A stretch of DNA of 42,428 nt from positions 1 through 42,428 of the forward strand of contig JBOGFI010000218.1 of the NCBI GenBank assembly GCA_050743365.1, in the 5' to 3' direction. Position 1 is the first letter of the stretch. Every line of letters starts with the position of its first letter. Of this stretch, positions 1 to 7,705 are shown piece after piece. Below the pieces are notes generated by a model that saw only the letters and a list, made by a program, of their open reading frames with translations, made no database searches and was not told the DNA's origin. The stretch is from JBOGFI01 sp050743365. GTDB taxonomy: Bacteria; Actinomycetota; Acidimicrobiia; IMCC26256; JACDBD01. Made by a program: the position numbers and the translations under genes.

Positions 1-1
1 C

Positions 2-574
2 TGTTGCGGCGCGCTGCATGTGCATGCCGGCCGGGTCAGCGACGCGCGGCGCCTCGCCCGGGGCGTCATCGCGTCGATGCCGGGCGACGCGCCGGTACTC
101 GTCGACAGCGCCGGGTGCGGAGCGGCGATGAAGGACTACGGGCGGCTGCTTGGGACTCGCGCGGGGGAGGTGTTCGCGGCGCGTGTCCGTGACTTCTCGG
201 AGTGGCTGGCCGAGCAGCCGCCGCTGCGCGTCCGGCAGACCGCGAAGCGCGTGGTCGTGCAGGACCCGTGTCACCTCCGGCATGTCCAGCGTGCCGCGAC
301 CAGCGTGCGGACGGTGCTCGGGCCGGCATACGAGCTGGCCGAAACGGACGACGACGGGCTGTGCTGCGGGGCCGGCGGCGCGTACAACGCGCTCCAGCCC
401 GGGCTCGCGGGCGAGATCCGGGACCGGAAGGTGGCGGCCATACGGCGGGCCGCGGGCGGCGTTCCCGGGTCGCTGGTCGCGTCGGCGAACCCGGGTTGCG
501 CCATGCATCTGGGCGCGGCCGGCCTCGACGTCCGCCACCCGGCCGAGCTACTCGCGGAAGCGCTCGATGGCTGA
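2..574 (+). CDS. glcF: Glycolate oxidase iron-sulfur subunit GlcF, C-terminal part (truncated by window edge)
   Basis: The reading frame is open from base 2, so the gene starts outside the window. The visible 190 residues begin with CCGALHVHAG and later contain GLCCGAGGAYN. These are the two CCG-type cysteine motifs (DUF3483/CCG domain) shared by GlcF and other Fe-S oxidoreductases that bind a cofactor or quinone-reducing partner. GlcF transfers electrons from the GlcD/GlcE flavoprotein during glycolate (2-hydroxyacid) oxidation at the membrane. The two 4Fe-4S ferredoxin motifs expected at the N-terminus would lie upstream of the window. The family (CCG-domain Fe-S subunit) is clear; glycolate rather than lactate or glycerol-3-phosphate as substrate rests on the motif style only. 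Confidence 0.8.
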   Translation, partial: CCGALHVHAGRVSDARRLARGVIASMPGDAPVLVDSAGCGAAMKDYGRLLGTRAGEVFAARVRDFSEWLAEQPPLRVRQTAKRVVVQDPCHLRHVQRAATSVRTVLGPAYELAETDDDGLCCGAGGAYNALQPGLAGEIRDRKVAAIRRAAGGVPGSLVASANPGCAMHLGAAGLDVRHPAELLAEALDG

Positions 575-767
575 CCGGACCGACGACCTGATCGAGCAGC
601 TCCGGAGCATCGAGGAGACGCTGCGCGACCTCGCCTACGACCGTCTCCGCGACGCCGCCGAGGGCGACACCGGCGCCGCCGCCGACGAGAAGCGGCTCCA
701 GCAGGCTCGCCGGGCGGTGGAGCGCGCCGTCCGCGTCCTCGGCGGCGCTCCCGAGGCCGCCGGGTGA
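567..767 (+). CDS. Small helical protein of unknown function (66 aa)
   Basis: ATG at 567 lies inside the end of glcF (8-base overlap), which suggests translational coupling. The product starts MADRTDDLIEQL and is almost entirely charged and helix-forming (LRSIEETLRDLAYDRL, then a second helix with RRAVERAVRVL), with no membrane segment, cysteine or signal peptide. It looks like a small two-helix or coiled-coil protein. I do not recognise a family. The overlap with glcF and the strong G/C bias at third codon positions support it being real. It ends three bases before the convergent LOG gene. Confidence 0.6.
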   Translation: MADRTDDLIEQLRSIEETLRDLAYDRLRDAAEGDTGAAADEKRLQQARRAVERAVRVLGGAPEAAG

Positions 768-770
768 CCG

Positions 771-1814
771 TCAGGGGCGGGCGGGGCGGTCGTTCAGGCG
801 GTCGATGAGCTCGCGCAGACGGGCGTGGCTGCGACGGTCGAAGCGGAACGCGAGGCGGTCGAGGTCGACGTGGTCGTCGTCGGACCGTTCGGCCGGGGTC
901 GTGTCGATGCGCTCGATGGTCCCGCGCACCACGATGTCGGCGAACTCGTCGCCGAGCGCGGCAAGCGCGGCGTCGTCGGGCGCTCGCAGCAGCCGGAGCA
1001 CGAGCCTGCCCTCCACGTAGCGCAGCGAGTGGTAGTTGGCGTAGAAGCCCACGAGCTCCTCCACCGCCTCGTCGGCGTCGTCGGTGACGCGCAACAGCCC
1101 GAGGTCGCCCTTCCCCACGTAGCCGCGGTCGACCAGCTCCACCTGCGCGAAGGCGCGCCACGACTCCCAGTACGTGCCGCCGGGCACGTCGAGCAGCACG
1201 ATGGGGGCGGGCTGCGACTTCCCCGTCTGCACGAGGGTCAGGAGCTCGAACGCCTCGTCGAGGGTGCCGAACCCACCGGGCAGGAGCACGAACCCGTGGG
1301 CCTCCTTCACGAACTCGAGCTTGCGGGTGAAGAAATACCGGAAGTTCACGAGCTTGGGGTCGCCGGCGATGAACTGGCTCGTGGTCGCCTCGAACGGCAA
1401 CCGGATGCTCACGCCGAACGACTTCTCGGGCCCCGCTCCCTCGAGCCCGGCTTCCATGATCCCGGGCCCGGCGCCGGTGATGACCATCCAGTCGCGGTCG
1501 GCCATGGCCGTCGCCACTCGTCGGGTCTGGTCGTAGAGCGGGTCGTCGGGCAGCGTGCGCGCCGAGCCGAAGATGGCGACCTTCCGCTCGGCGCGGTACG
1601 GGGCGAACACGTGGAATGCGTGGCGGAGCTCCTTGAGGGCGGCGTTGGCGATCTTGAGATCGCCGCGGTCGGCGTTGTTGCGCGCGAGGCGCAACGCCGA
1701 GGCCACCAGCTCGAAGACGAGGTCGGGGTTGGCCCCACCGGCCCGGTCGACGAGCTCGGCGACGGCTCGGTCGAGCTCGTCGTCACCGGTCCGGTACCGC
1801 GGCAAGCGCTCCAT
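771..1814 (-). CDS. LOG-family protein (TIGR00730 Rossmann fold; nucleotide 5'-monophosphate phosphoribohydrolase)
   Basis: 347 residues. The LOG signature is present: GAGPGIMEA at residues 114-122 and PGGFGTLDE at 179-187, the nucleotide-binding and catalytic PGGxGTxxE motif. LOG proteins cleave the N-glycosidic bond of AMP or cytokinin riboside 5'-monophosphates; older annotations call them lysine decarboxylases, which the motif does not support. At 347 aa it is longer than the roughly 190-aa minimal LOG; an N-terminal helical region of about 75 residues precedes the Rossmann fold. A C-terminal extension follows. ATG at 1814 is preceded 7 nt upstream by TACCCT, so the message may be leaderless. 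It lies downstream of a PfkB kinase that may act on nucleosides. Confidence 0.85.
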   Translation of the reverse strand: MERLPRYRTGDDELDRAVAELVDRAGGANPDLVFELVASALRLARNNADRGDLKIANAALKELRHAFHVFAPYRAERKVAIFGSARTLPDDPLYDQTRRVATAMADRDWMVITGAGPGIMEAGLEGAGPEKSFGVSIRLPFEATTSQFIAGDPKLVNFRYFFTRKLEFVKEAHGFVLLPGGFGTLDEAFELLTLVQTGKSQPAPIVLLDVPGGTYWESWRAFAQVELVDRGYVGKGDLGLLRVTDDADEAVEELVGFYANYHSLRYVEGRLVLRLLRAPDDAALAALGDEFADIVVRGTIERIDTTPAERSDDDHVDLDRLAFRFDRRSHARLRELIDRLNDRPARP

Positions 1815-1821
1815 CGCAGCG

Positions 1822-1827
1822 AGGGTA
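1822..1827 (-). promoter_or_regulatory. Predicted -10 box for the LOG gene
   Basis: Read on the minus strand this is TACCCT, ending 7 nt before the ATG at 1814. The spacing predicts a transcription start at or within a base or two of the start codon. No Shine-Dalgarno sequence fits between. Inferred from the same arrangement at other genes in the window. Confidence 0.45.
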
Positions 1828-1845
1828 GTGACTGCGGGGTCGGGC

Positions 1846-2859
1846 TCAGGCCACCTCGAGCTCCGAGCGCGCCAGCTCGGCGAGTGACGTCTCCGGGCGG
1901 GCGCCCAGGTGCGAGATCACCTCCGCTGCCGCGAGGGAGCCGAGGCGACCGCACGTCTCCGGTGCGAGACCGCGGGTGAGGCCGTACATGAAGCCGGCGG
2001 CGTACTGGTCGCCCGCACCGGTGGTATCGACGACCCTGGCGACGCGGTGGGCGGCCACCTCCACCAGGTCGTCGCCCGCCACGACCAGCGAGCCCTTCTC
2101 GCTGCGGGTGAGCGCGGCGACCTCGCAGTGGCCCCGTACCCGCCGGACCGCGGACTCGAACTCGCCGACCTCGTACAGCGAGCGGATCTCGTTCTCGTTG
2201 GCGAGCAGCACGTCGACCTCGTGCTCGACGAGGTGGCGAAACTCGGCCCGGTGGCGTTCGACGCAGAACGGGTCCGACAGCGTGAGCGCCACCCGGCGGC
2301 CGGCGGCGTGGGCGGCGGTGGCGGCCTGGCGGATGGCCGCCTTCGCCGGGGGCTGATCCCAGAGATAGCCCTCGAGGTAGGTGATCCTGGCGCCGGCGAC
2401 GAGGGACTCGTCGACGTCCTCCGGGCCGAGCTGCGACGACGCGCCGAGGTAGGTGCACATCGTGCGCTGGGCGTCGGGCGTGACCATCACGAGGCACCGG
2501 CCGGTTGCCGGGCCGGCGGTGGCCGGCGGCACGTCGAAGCGCACGCCGAGCGCGCGCAGGTCATGGGCGAACACGGCGCCGAGCTGGTCGTTGCGGACCC
2601 GACCGACGTAGGCGGCCGACGCGCCGAAGGACGCCAGTCCCGCCATGGTGTTGGCGGCCGAGCCACCCGAGGTCTCCTGCGCGGGACCGAGGTCGGCGTA
2701 CACGGACTCGACGCGGTCGAGTTCGACCATCATGGTGGCGCCGCGGGTCAGGTCGTGGGCGGCGATGAACTCGTCGGTCTCATGGCTGATGACGTCGACG
2801 AGGGCATTGCCCACGCCCAGCACGTCGAGGTCGGGTCGGGCGAAGCTCGGCTCGCTCAC
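1846..2859 (-). CDS. PfkB-family carbohydrate/nucleoside kinase (adenosine kinase-like)
   Basis: 337 residues, ribokinase/PfkB fold. The N-terminus LDVLGVGNALVDV and the GGSAANT motif (65-71) are typical of the adenosine kinase branch. DTTGAGD at 278-284 is the second PfkB signature, with the anion hole and catalytic Asp284. It transfers phosphate from ATP to a sugar or nucleoside hydroxyl. The GTG start at 2859 overlaps the fbiC stop as GTGA, so it is translationally coupled to FO synthase. Upstream in-frame sequence is shadow of fbiC and is excluded. The substrate cannot be fixed from motifs; adenosine is the best guess, and the neighbouring LOG gene would fit purine salvage. Confidence 0.85.
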   Translation of the reverse strand: MSEPSFARPDLDVLGVGNALVDVISHETDEFIAAHDLTRGATMMVELDRVESVYADLGPAQETSGGSAANTMAGLASFGASAAYVGRVRNDQLGAVFAHDLRALGVRFDVPPATAGPATGRCLVMVTPDAQRTMCTYLGASSQLGPEDVDESLVAGARITYLEGYLWDQPPAKAAIRQAATAAHAAGRRVALTLSDPFCVERHRAEFRHLVEHEVDVLLANENEIRSLYEVGEFESAVRRVRGHCEVAALTRSEKGSLVVAGDDLVEVAAHRVARVVDTTGAGDQYAAGFMYGLTRGLAPETCGRLGSLAAAEVISHLGARPETSLAELARSELEVA

Positions 2860-5243
2860 GCGTGGGCGGCGGGAGCGTGCGCGAGCAGGGTGACGGGCTC
2901 CGCACCGCCATCGGGGTGTCCGTTGCCCTCGTCGGGGGGGCGGAGCCGGCGGCCCACCGTGTGCGCACGCCCGTAGAGGGTGGTGCGTTGCTCGAGAGTG
3001 CGGCCCAGCGGCTCCACGATCTGGCGGAACTCGCCGTCGTCGAGCTCCTGGCCGTGGCTCGCGCCTGCGGCGCGGGAGATGTTCTCGTCCATGAGGGTGC
3101 CGCCGAGGTCGTTGGCGCCGGCGCGCAGCGCCTGACGGGCGCCGAGCACACCCATCTTGACCCACGACACCTGCACGTTGTCGATCCAACCCCGGTACGC
3201 GATTCGGGCGACCGCGTGGATCAGGAGGGCTTCACGGAACGTCGGACCGGGGCGCGCCCGGCGCTGGAGGAAGATCGGGCTCGCCATGTGCACGAACGGG
3301 AGCGGCACGAACTCGGTGAACCCGCCCGTCTCCTTCTGGAGGGCACGGGTGCGGACCATGTGGCGAGCCACGTGCACCGGCTGCTCGACGTGGCCGAACA
3401 TGATGGTGATGTTGGACCGGAGGCCCACTCCATGGGCGGTGCGATGCGCCTCCAGCCATTCCTCGGTGTCGACTTTGTCGGGGCAGATGATCGCCCGCAC
3501 CTCGTCGTCGAGGATCTCGGCGGCGGTGCCGGGCAGGGTGGACAGGCCCGCCTCCTTGGCGGTGGCGAGGTACTCGCGCAGCGGGATCCCGAGCCGGCGG
3601 GCGCCTTCGGTGACCTCGAGGGCGGTGAACCCGTGGATGTGGATCTGTGGGGCGACCGCTCTTACGGCGCGGGCGACGCCGAGGTAGTAGTCGCCGTCGA
3701 AGTCGGGGTGGATGCCCCCCTGAAGGCAGACCTCGGTCGCGCCGCACGCGACGGCCTCGACCACCCGGCGCTGGATCTCCTCGGTGTCGAGCAGGTAGGG
3801 CGTGCCCCGCAGGTTCAGCGAGAGCGGGCCCTTCGAGAACGCGCAGAACCGGCACTTGAACGTGCAGATGTTGGTGTAGTTGATGTTGCGGTTCCGCACG
3901 AAGGTGACGGCGTCGCCGACGGCCGCGCGCCGGAGCTCGTCGGCGACCTCGGCCACGCGCGCCATTTCGGGGCCGCGGGCGCCGAGCAGCGTGACCAGCT
4001 GGTCGACCTCTGGCTCCTCGCCCGCCGTCACGCCCTCGAGCACCTCGCCCACGGGGCCGCCCGCGCGAGCAGGGACGGGCAGGGGCAGGATCGTCGGCGG
4101 CGCCTCGGTGCCGCCGGCGGCCCAACGGTCGTCGCGTGCGAGCCACTCGCTGTCGGCGCGTAGGACGACGGGGAACCGCACCGCCTCGTGGAGCCAGGTC
4201 CCGGGCTCGCGTACGTACTCGGGGTAGACGGTGAGCCGCGGCGCGAGCACCTTGCCCGTGGCTTCGGTCGCGGTCCGGAGCCGCTCGAGGGCGGGCCAGG
4301 GGCGCTCGGGGTTCACGTGGTCGGGCGTCACCGGCGAGACCCCGCCCCAGTCGTCGATCCCGGCCGCCACCAGCCGACCCAGGTCCGCCTCGTCGCTGAG
4401 GTTGGGCGGCGCCTGGACGTGCATGCGGGGGCCGAGGACGAGCCGCGCCGCCGCGATCGTCCACCGGTACTCGTCGCGGTCGCAGGGGGGAGACGTGTGC
4501 ATGGCGGTGCCCGGCTTGGGCAGGAAGTTCTGGACGATGACCTCCTGCACGTGGCCGTACCGGGCGTGGGCCTCGCGGATCGCGATCAGCGCGTCGACCC
4601 GTTCGGCCCGGGTCTCGCCGATGCCGACGAGGATGCCCGTGGTGAACGGCACGCGGGCGCGGCCCGCGGCCTCCAGCGTGGCCAGGCGGCGCTCCGGCGT
4701 CTTGGTGGCGCAGCCGTGGTGCGGACCGCCGGGCTCACCGAGCCGGGTGGCCAGGGTCTCGATCATCATCCCCTGCGACGGGCTCACCTCTCGCAGCCGC
4801 TCCAGCTCCGGTTGGCCGAGGGCGCCGGCGTTGGCGTGGGGGAGCAGCCCGGTCTCGGCGAGGACCGTGGCGCACGCTTCGACCAGGTAGTCGACGGTCG
4901 AGGAGTGCCCGCGTGCCGCGAGCCACTCGCGCGCCACGGGGTACCGGTCCTCGGGCGCCTCGCCCAGTGTGAACAGGGCTTCGTGACAGCCCAGCTCCTC
5001 GCCTCGCCGCGCGATCCCGAGCACCTCGTCGAGGCTCAGGAAGGGCGACTCCAGCCGCGCCGGCGGCTTGGCGAACGTGCAGTAGCCGCAGCGGTCACGG
5101 CACAGCATCGTGAGGGGGATGAAGACCTTCGGGGAGAACGTGACGCGGTTCCCGTGGCCCTCGTCGCGCAGGCGCGCCGCCTCGGCCATGAGGTCGGAGG
5201 CGGGGGCGTCGACGAGCGCGTAGGCGTCGGCCCGACTCAGCAC
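2856..5243 (-). CDS. fbiC: 7,8-didemethyl-8-hydroxy-5-deazariboflavin (FO) synthase, fused CofG-CofH
   Basis: 795 residues with two radical-SAM halves. The CofG half has CRDRCGYC (Cys48, 52, 55) and the CofH half has CTFKCRFC (Cys460, 464, 467), each a CX3CX2C motif that binds a 4Fe-4S cluster and SAM. Together they condense tyrosine with 5-amino-6-ribitylaminouracil to give FO, the chromophore of coenzyme F420. The single-chain fusion is the actinobacterial form; archaea and cyanobacteria use separate proteins. Open frame continues upstream, but GTG at 5243 is chosen because TAGGCT lies 7 nt upstream and the N-terminal region before it is low-complexity Arg/Pro. The downstream kinase overlaps by 4 bases. 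Confidence 0.95.
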   Translation of the reverse strand: MLSRADAYALVDAPASDLMAEAARLRDEGHGNRVTFSPKVFIPLTMLCRDRCGYCTFAKPPARLESPFLSLDEVLGIARRGEELGCHEALFTLGEAPEDRYPVAREWLAARGHSSTVDYLVEACATVLAETGLLPHANAGALGQPELERLREVSPSQGMMIETLATRLGEPGGPHHGCATKTPERRLATLEAAGRARVPFTTGILVGIGETRAERVDALIAIREAHARYGHVQEVIVQNFLPKPGTAMHTSPPCDRDEYRWTIAAARLVLGPRMHVQAPPNLSDEADLGRLVAAGIDDWGGVSPVTPDHVNPERPWPALERLRTATEATGKVLAPRLTVYPEYVREPGTWLHEAVRFPVVLRADSEWLARDDRWAAGGTEAPPTILPLPVPARAGGPVGEVLEGVTAGEEPEVDQLVTLLGARGPEMARVAEVADELRRAAVGDAVTFVRNRNINYTNICTFKCRFCAFSKGPLSLNLRGTPYLLDTEEIQRRVVEAVACGATEVCLQGGIHPDFDGDYYLGVARAVRAVAPQIHIHGFTALEVTEGARRLGIPLREYLATAKEAGLSTLPGTAAEILDDEVRAIICPDKVDTEEWLEAHRTAHGVGLRSNITIMFGHVEQPVHVARHMVRTRALQKETGGFTEFVPLPFVHMASPIFLQRRARPGPTFREALLIHAVARIAYRGWIDNVQVSWVKMGVLGARQALRAGANDLGGTLMDENISRAAGASHGQELDDGEFRQIVEPLGRTLEQRTTLYGRAHTVGRRLRPPDEGNGHPDGGAEPVTLLAHAPAAHA

Positions 5244-5250
5244 GCGCGTG

Positions 5251-5256
5251 AGCCTA
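5251..5256 (-). promoter_or_regulatory. Predicted -10 box for fbiC
   Basis: Minus-strand TAGGCT followed by 7 nt and the GTG start codon of fbiC. There is no Shine-Dalgarno sequence, so a leaderless transcript is predicted. This box decided the start chosen for fbiC. Confidence 0.5.
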
Positions 5257-5350
5257 GGCGGCGCAGGATCGTTGCCCGTCCGTTTGCCGCATGGCGGGGT
5301 TGAGTCGGGCGCTGCCGGACATCGCCGGGGCCCGGGCCGAGCCCCTGCTC

Positions 5351-5395
5351 GCAGCCCTTCGGGCTGCTCGGGTCTTCGACCCGGGTCTCGACCCG
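5351..5395. terminator. Three consecutive GC-rich hairpins, probable zwf-pgl transcription end
   Basis: Back-to-back perfect inverted repeats: GCAGCCCTTCGGGCTGC (5351-5367), CGGGTCTTCGACCCG (5369-5383) and CGGGTCTCGACCCG (5382-5395). They lie in the 235-base gap between the end of pgl (5479) and the start of fbiC (5243), both on the minus strand, so they would fold in the pgl 3' UTR. There is no T-tract, as is usual in high-GC actinobacteria. The rest of the gap (5257-5350 and 5396-5478) shows no gene. Confidence 0.5.
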
Positions 5396-5478
5396 CCCGG
5401 CGAAACTGTCCGGGCAGCGGCCGACGCACCCCGCCTCCCGTCTGGACCGCGCCCGGTGCCCGCCGGCGCCTCCTGGGG

Positions 5479-6123
5479 TCAGCCGTTGGCGGCGTCGTCC
5501 ACGAGCCAGAGGACGCGCTCGGCTCTCACGCGTGCTGCAGGGAGGTCGTCGCCGGCTTTCACGCGGGCGAGGGCCTCGCGCTTCTCCTCGCCTGCGACGG
5601 TGAAGACGACGACGCGGGCCCGGGCGATGGCGGGGAAGGTGAACGTGAGCCGGGGGTGGGGGTGGAGGTCATCGCCGGTGGCGACGACCATGCGCTCCCG
5701 CTCGTCGAGGGCGGGGGAGCCCGGGAACAGCGACGCCGTGTGCCCGTCGGGGCCGAGGCCGAGGTGCACGAGGTCGATGGCACCGAAATCGCGGACGAGG
5801 CGGTCGTAGGCGTCGGCCGCCTCCTCGATGGTGTCGCCGGCGTGACGCATCGAGTGCACCTCGCGGGGCAGCACCTGGTCGACGAAAGCGAAACGGGCCA
5901 TGCCCTCGTTGGAGTCGGGATCGCCGACCGGCACCCAGCGCTCGTCCCCGAAGAGGATCGTGACCGCTCCCCAATCGACGTCGGCGACCGCGAGAAGCTC
6001 GTAGCACTGGCGGGCGGTGGCGCCGCCGGAGAGCGCGATGGACGCCGGGGCCTCGTCGGCCACCAGCGCGGCGAACGCCTGAGGTACGTGGTCGACGACG
6101 CGGAGCTCCCCGGGCAAGCTCAC
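5479..6123 (-). CDS. pgl: 6-phosphogluconolactonase
   Basis: 214 residues of the glucosamine-6-phosphate isomerase/6-phosphogluconolactonase superfamily. Recognisable blocks are IALSGGATARQCYELL near the N-terminus (phosphate-binding SGG), FGDERWVPVGDPDSNEGMA, and HLGLGPDGHTASLFPGSP, the lactonase signature. It hydrolyses 6-phosphogluconolactone, the second step of the oxidative pentose phosphate pathway. The GTG start at 6123 lies 10 nt after the zwf stop, so the two form an operon. It is somewhat shorter than the usual 230-260 residues, mainly at the N-terminus. Confidence 0.92.
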   Translation of the reverse strand: MSLPGELRVVDHVPQAFAALVADEAPASIALSGGATARQCYELLAVADVDWGAVTILFGDERWVPVGDPDSNEGMARFAFVDQVLPREVHSMRHAGDTIEEAADAYDRLVRDFGAIDLVHLGLGPDGHTASLFPGSPALDERERMVVATGDDLHPHPRLTFTFPAIARARVVVFTVAGEEKREALARVKAGDDLPAARVRAERVLWLVDDAANG

Positions 6124-6133
6124 GACGCGAGCA

Positions 6134-7654
6134 TCACGGCTCCCGCCAGCAGTCGTCGCCCTCGAGCAGGGCGTCCGCCTCCTTGGGGCCCCAGCTACCG
6201 GCAGGGTAGAAGGCGAGCGGTAGCCCGCCGGCCTCGGACGCGTCGATAACCGGCTGCACCAGCCGCCACGCCTGGTCGACCTCGTCGGCGCGGATGAACA
6301 GGGTGGCGTCGCCGAGGAAGGCGTCGAGCAGCACCCGCTCGTACGCCTCCGGCGCCCGCTCGGCGAACGCCGAGCCGTAGCGGAAGTCGAGCGGCACCGT
6401 GCGCACCCGGAACGTCTGCCCCGGCACCTTGGCGGCAAACGACAGCGTGATCCCCTCGTCGGGCTGGATGTGCAGGGTCATCGTGTTCGGCTCGAGGGAG
6501 TCGACCGCGCTCCCGGGGAGCGGCAGGAACGGGACCCGCTTGTAGCGCAGCGCCACCTCGGTCACTCGCCGTCGGAGGCGCTTCCCGGCGCGCACGTAGA
6601 ACGGCACTCCTGCCCAGCGCCAGTTGTCGATATCGAGCCGGAGGGCGAGGTACGTGTCGACGGCGCTCTGCGATGAGACGTTCTTCTCGTCGCGGTAGGC
6701 GGCCACGGCGACGTCGTCCACGGTGCCCTCCTCGTACTGACCCCGCACCACCCGATCGGGGAGCTCGGCCGCGTCGAGCGGCCGGATCGAGCGCAGCAGC
6801 TTCACCTTCTCGTCGCGGATCGCGTCGGCGGCGAATGACGCTGGCGGCTCCATGGCCGTCAGCGCGAGCACCTGGAGCAGGTGGTTCTGCACAATGTCCC
6901 GCAGGACGCCCGACTGCTCGTAGAACGCGCCCCGATGCTCGACGCCGAGCTGCTCCGCCACGGTGATCTCGACGTGGTCGACGTAGCGGCGGTTCCACAG
7001 CGGCTCGAAGATCGTGTTCGTGAAGCGCAGGGCGAGGATGTTCTGGACCGTCTCCTTCGCGAGGTAGTGGTCGATCCGGTAGATCTGGTGCTCCCGGAAG
7101 TGCTCGTGGAGCTCGTCGTCGAGCGCCTGGGCGCTCTGGACGTCTCGGCCGAACGGCTTCTCGACGACGAAGCGGCGGAACGTCCCGGGCGGCTCGTCGG
7201 CGAGGCCGGCGTTCCCGAGCCCGGCGGCGATGGTGCCGAACACCTTGGGCACGGTCGACAGGTAGTAGAGGACGTTGCCGGCACCGCCGTGGCTGGTGTC
7301 GGCCTCGTCGAGCACGCGGCGCAGACGGGTAAAGGTGTCGGCGTCGTCGACCGAGCCCGCGACGAAGCGGGACCGCACCTTTCGCCGGTCGAGGGCGTCG
7401 GCGCGACCCGGTGAGTCGCCGTCGCCGGCCTCGGACAACGCCGTTCGGACATCGTCGCCGAACTCCTCGTCGGTCATCTCGCGCCGGGCGTTGCCCACGA
7501 TCGTGAGGCGGGCGGGGAGCTGGCCCCGGTTCGCGAGCGACGCCAGCGCCGGGTACAGCTTCCGATGGGCGAGGTCGCCCGTCGCCCCGAACACGACCAG
7601 CGACGCCGACAGGGCGACGCTGTCGCCCGCGGGAGCGCCTGGCTCCGGGCTCAT
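6134..7654 (-). CDS. zwf: Glucose-6-phosphate 1-dehydrogenase
   Basis: 506 residues, the normal family length. VVFGATGDLAHRKLYPAL (20-37) is the NADP-binding Rossmann motif, EKPFG (166-170) contains a conserved catalytic lysine region, and RIDHYLAK (193-200) is the active-site signature with the catalytic His. It oxidises glucose-6-phosphate to 6-phosphogluconolactone and makes NADPH. The ATG at 7654 gives the natural N-terminus; the open frame upstream is a shadow of neighbouring genes. No opcA gene, which usually accompanies zwf in actinobacteria, is present between zwf and pgl. The gene is transcribed divergently from the methyltransferase-glycosylase gene, with a 51-base gap. Confidence 0.96.
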   Translation of the reverse strand: MSPEPGAPAGDSVALSASLVVFGATGDLAHRKLYPALASLANRGQLPARLTIVGNARREMTDEEFGDDVRTALSEAGDGDSPGRADALDRRKVRSRFVAGSVDDADTFTRLRRVLDEADTSHGGAGNVLYYLSTVPKVFGTIAAGLGNAGLADEPPGTFRRFVVEKPFGRDVQSAQALDDELHEHFREHQIYRIDHYLAKETVQNILALRFTNTIFEPLWNRRYVDHVEITVAEQLGVEHRGAFYEQSGVLRDIVQNHLLQVLALTAMEPPASFAADAIRDEKVKLLRSIRPLDAAELPDRVVRGQYEEGTVDDVAVAAYRDEKNVSSQSAVDTYLALRLDIDNWRWAGVPFYVRAGKRLRRRVTEVALRYKRVPFLPLPGSAVDSLEPNTMTLHIQPDEGITLSFAAKVPGQTFRVRTVPLDFRYGSAFAERAPEAYERVLLDAFLGDATLFIRADEVDQAWRLVQPVIDASEAGGLPLAFYPAGSWGPKEADALLEGDDCWREP

Positions 7655-7705
7655 GTCAGGGATTCGCCTCCCGAAACGGCGTCGGATGATGGGCCGGCGC
7701 GCGGG

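Noticed and set aside
771..1814. Lysine decarboxylase annotation for the LOG protein
   Set aside because: The PGGxGTxxE motif defines LOG phosphoribohydrolases; no PLP-binding lysine motif is present.
2862..5303. Long plus-strand open frames (about 430 and 370 codons) opposite fbiC
   Set aside because: They lie antisense to a gene with two intact radical-SAM motifs. Their translations are low-complexity (Arg, Gly, Asp, Val rich), which is the usual mirror of GC-rich codons.
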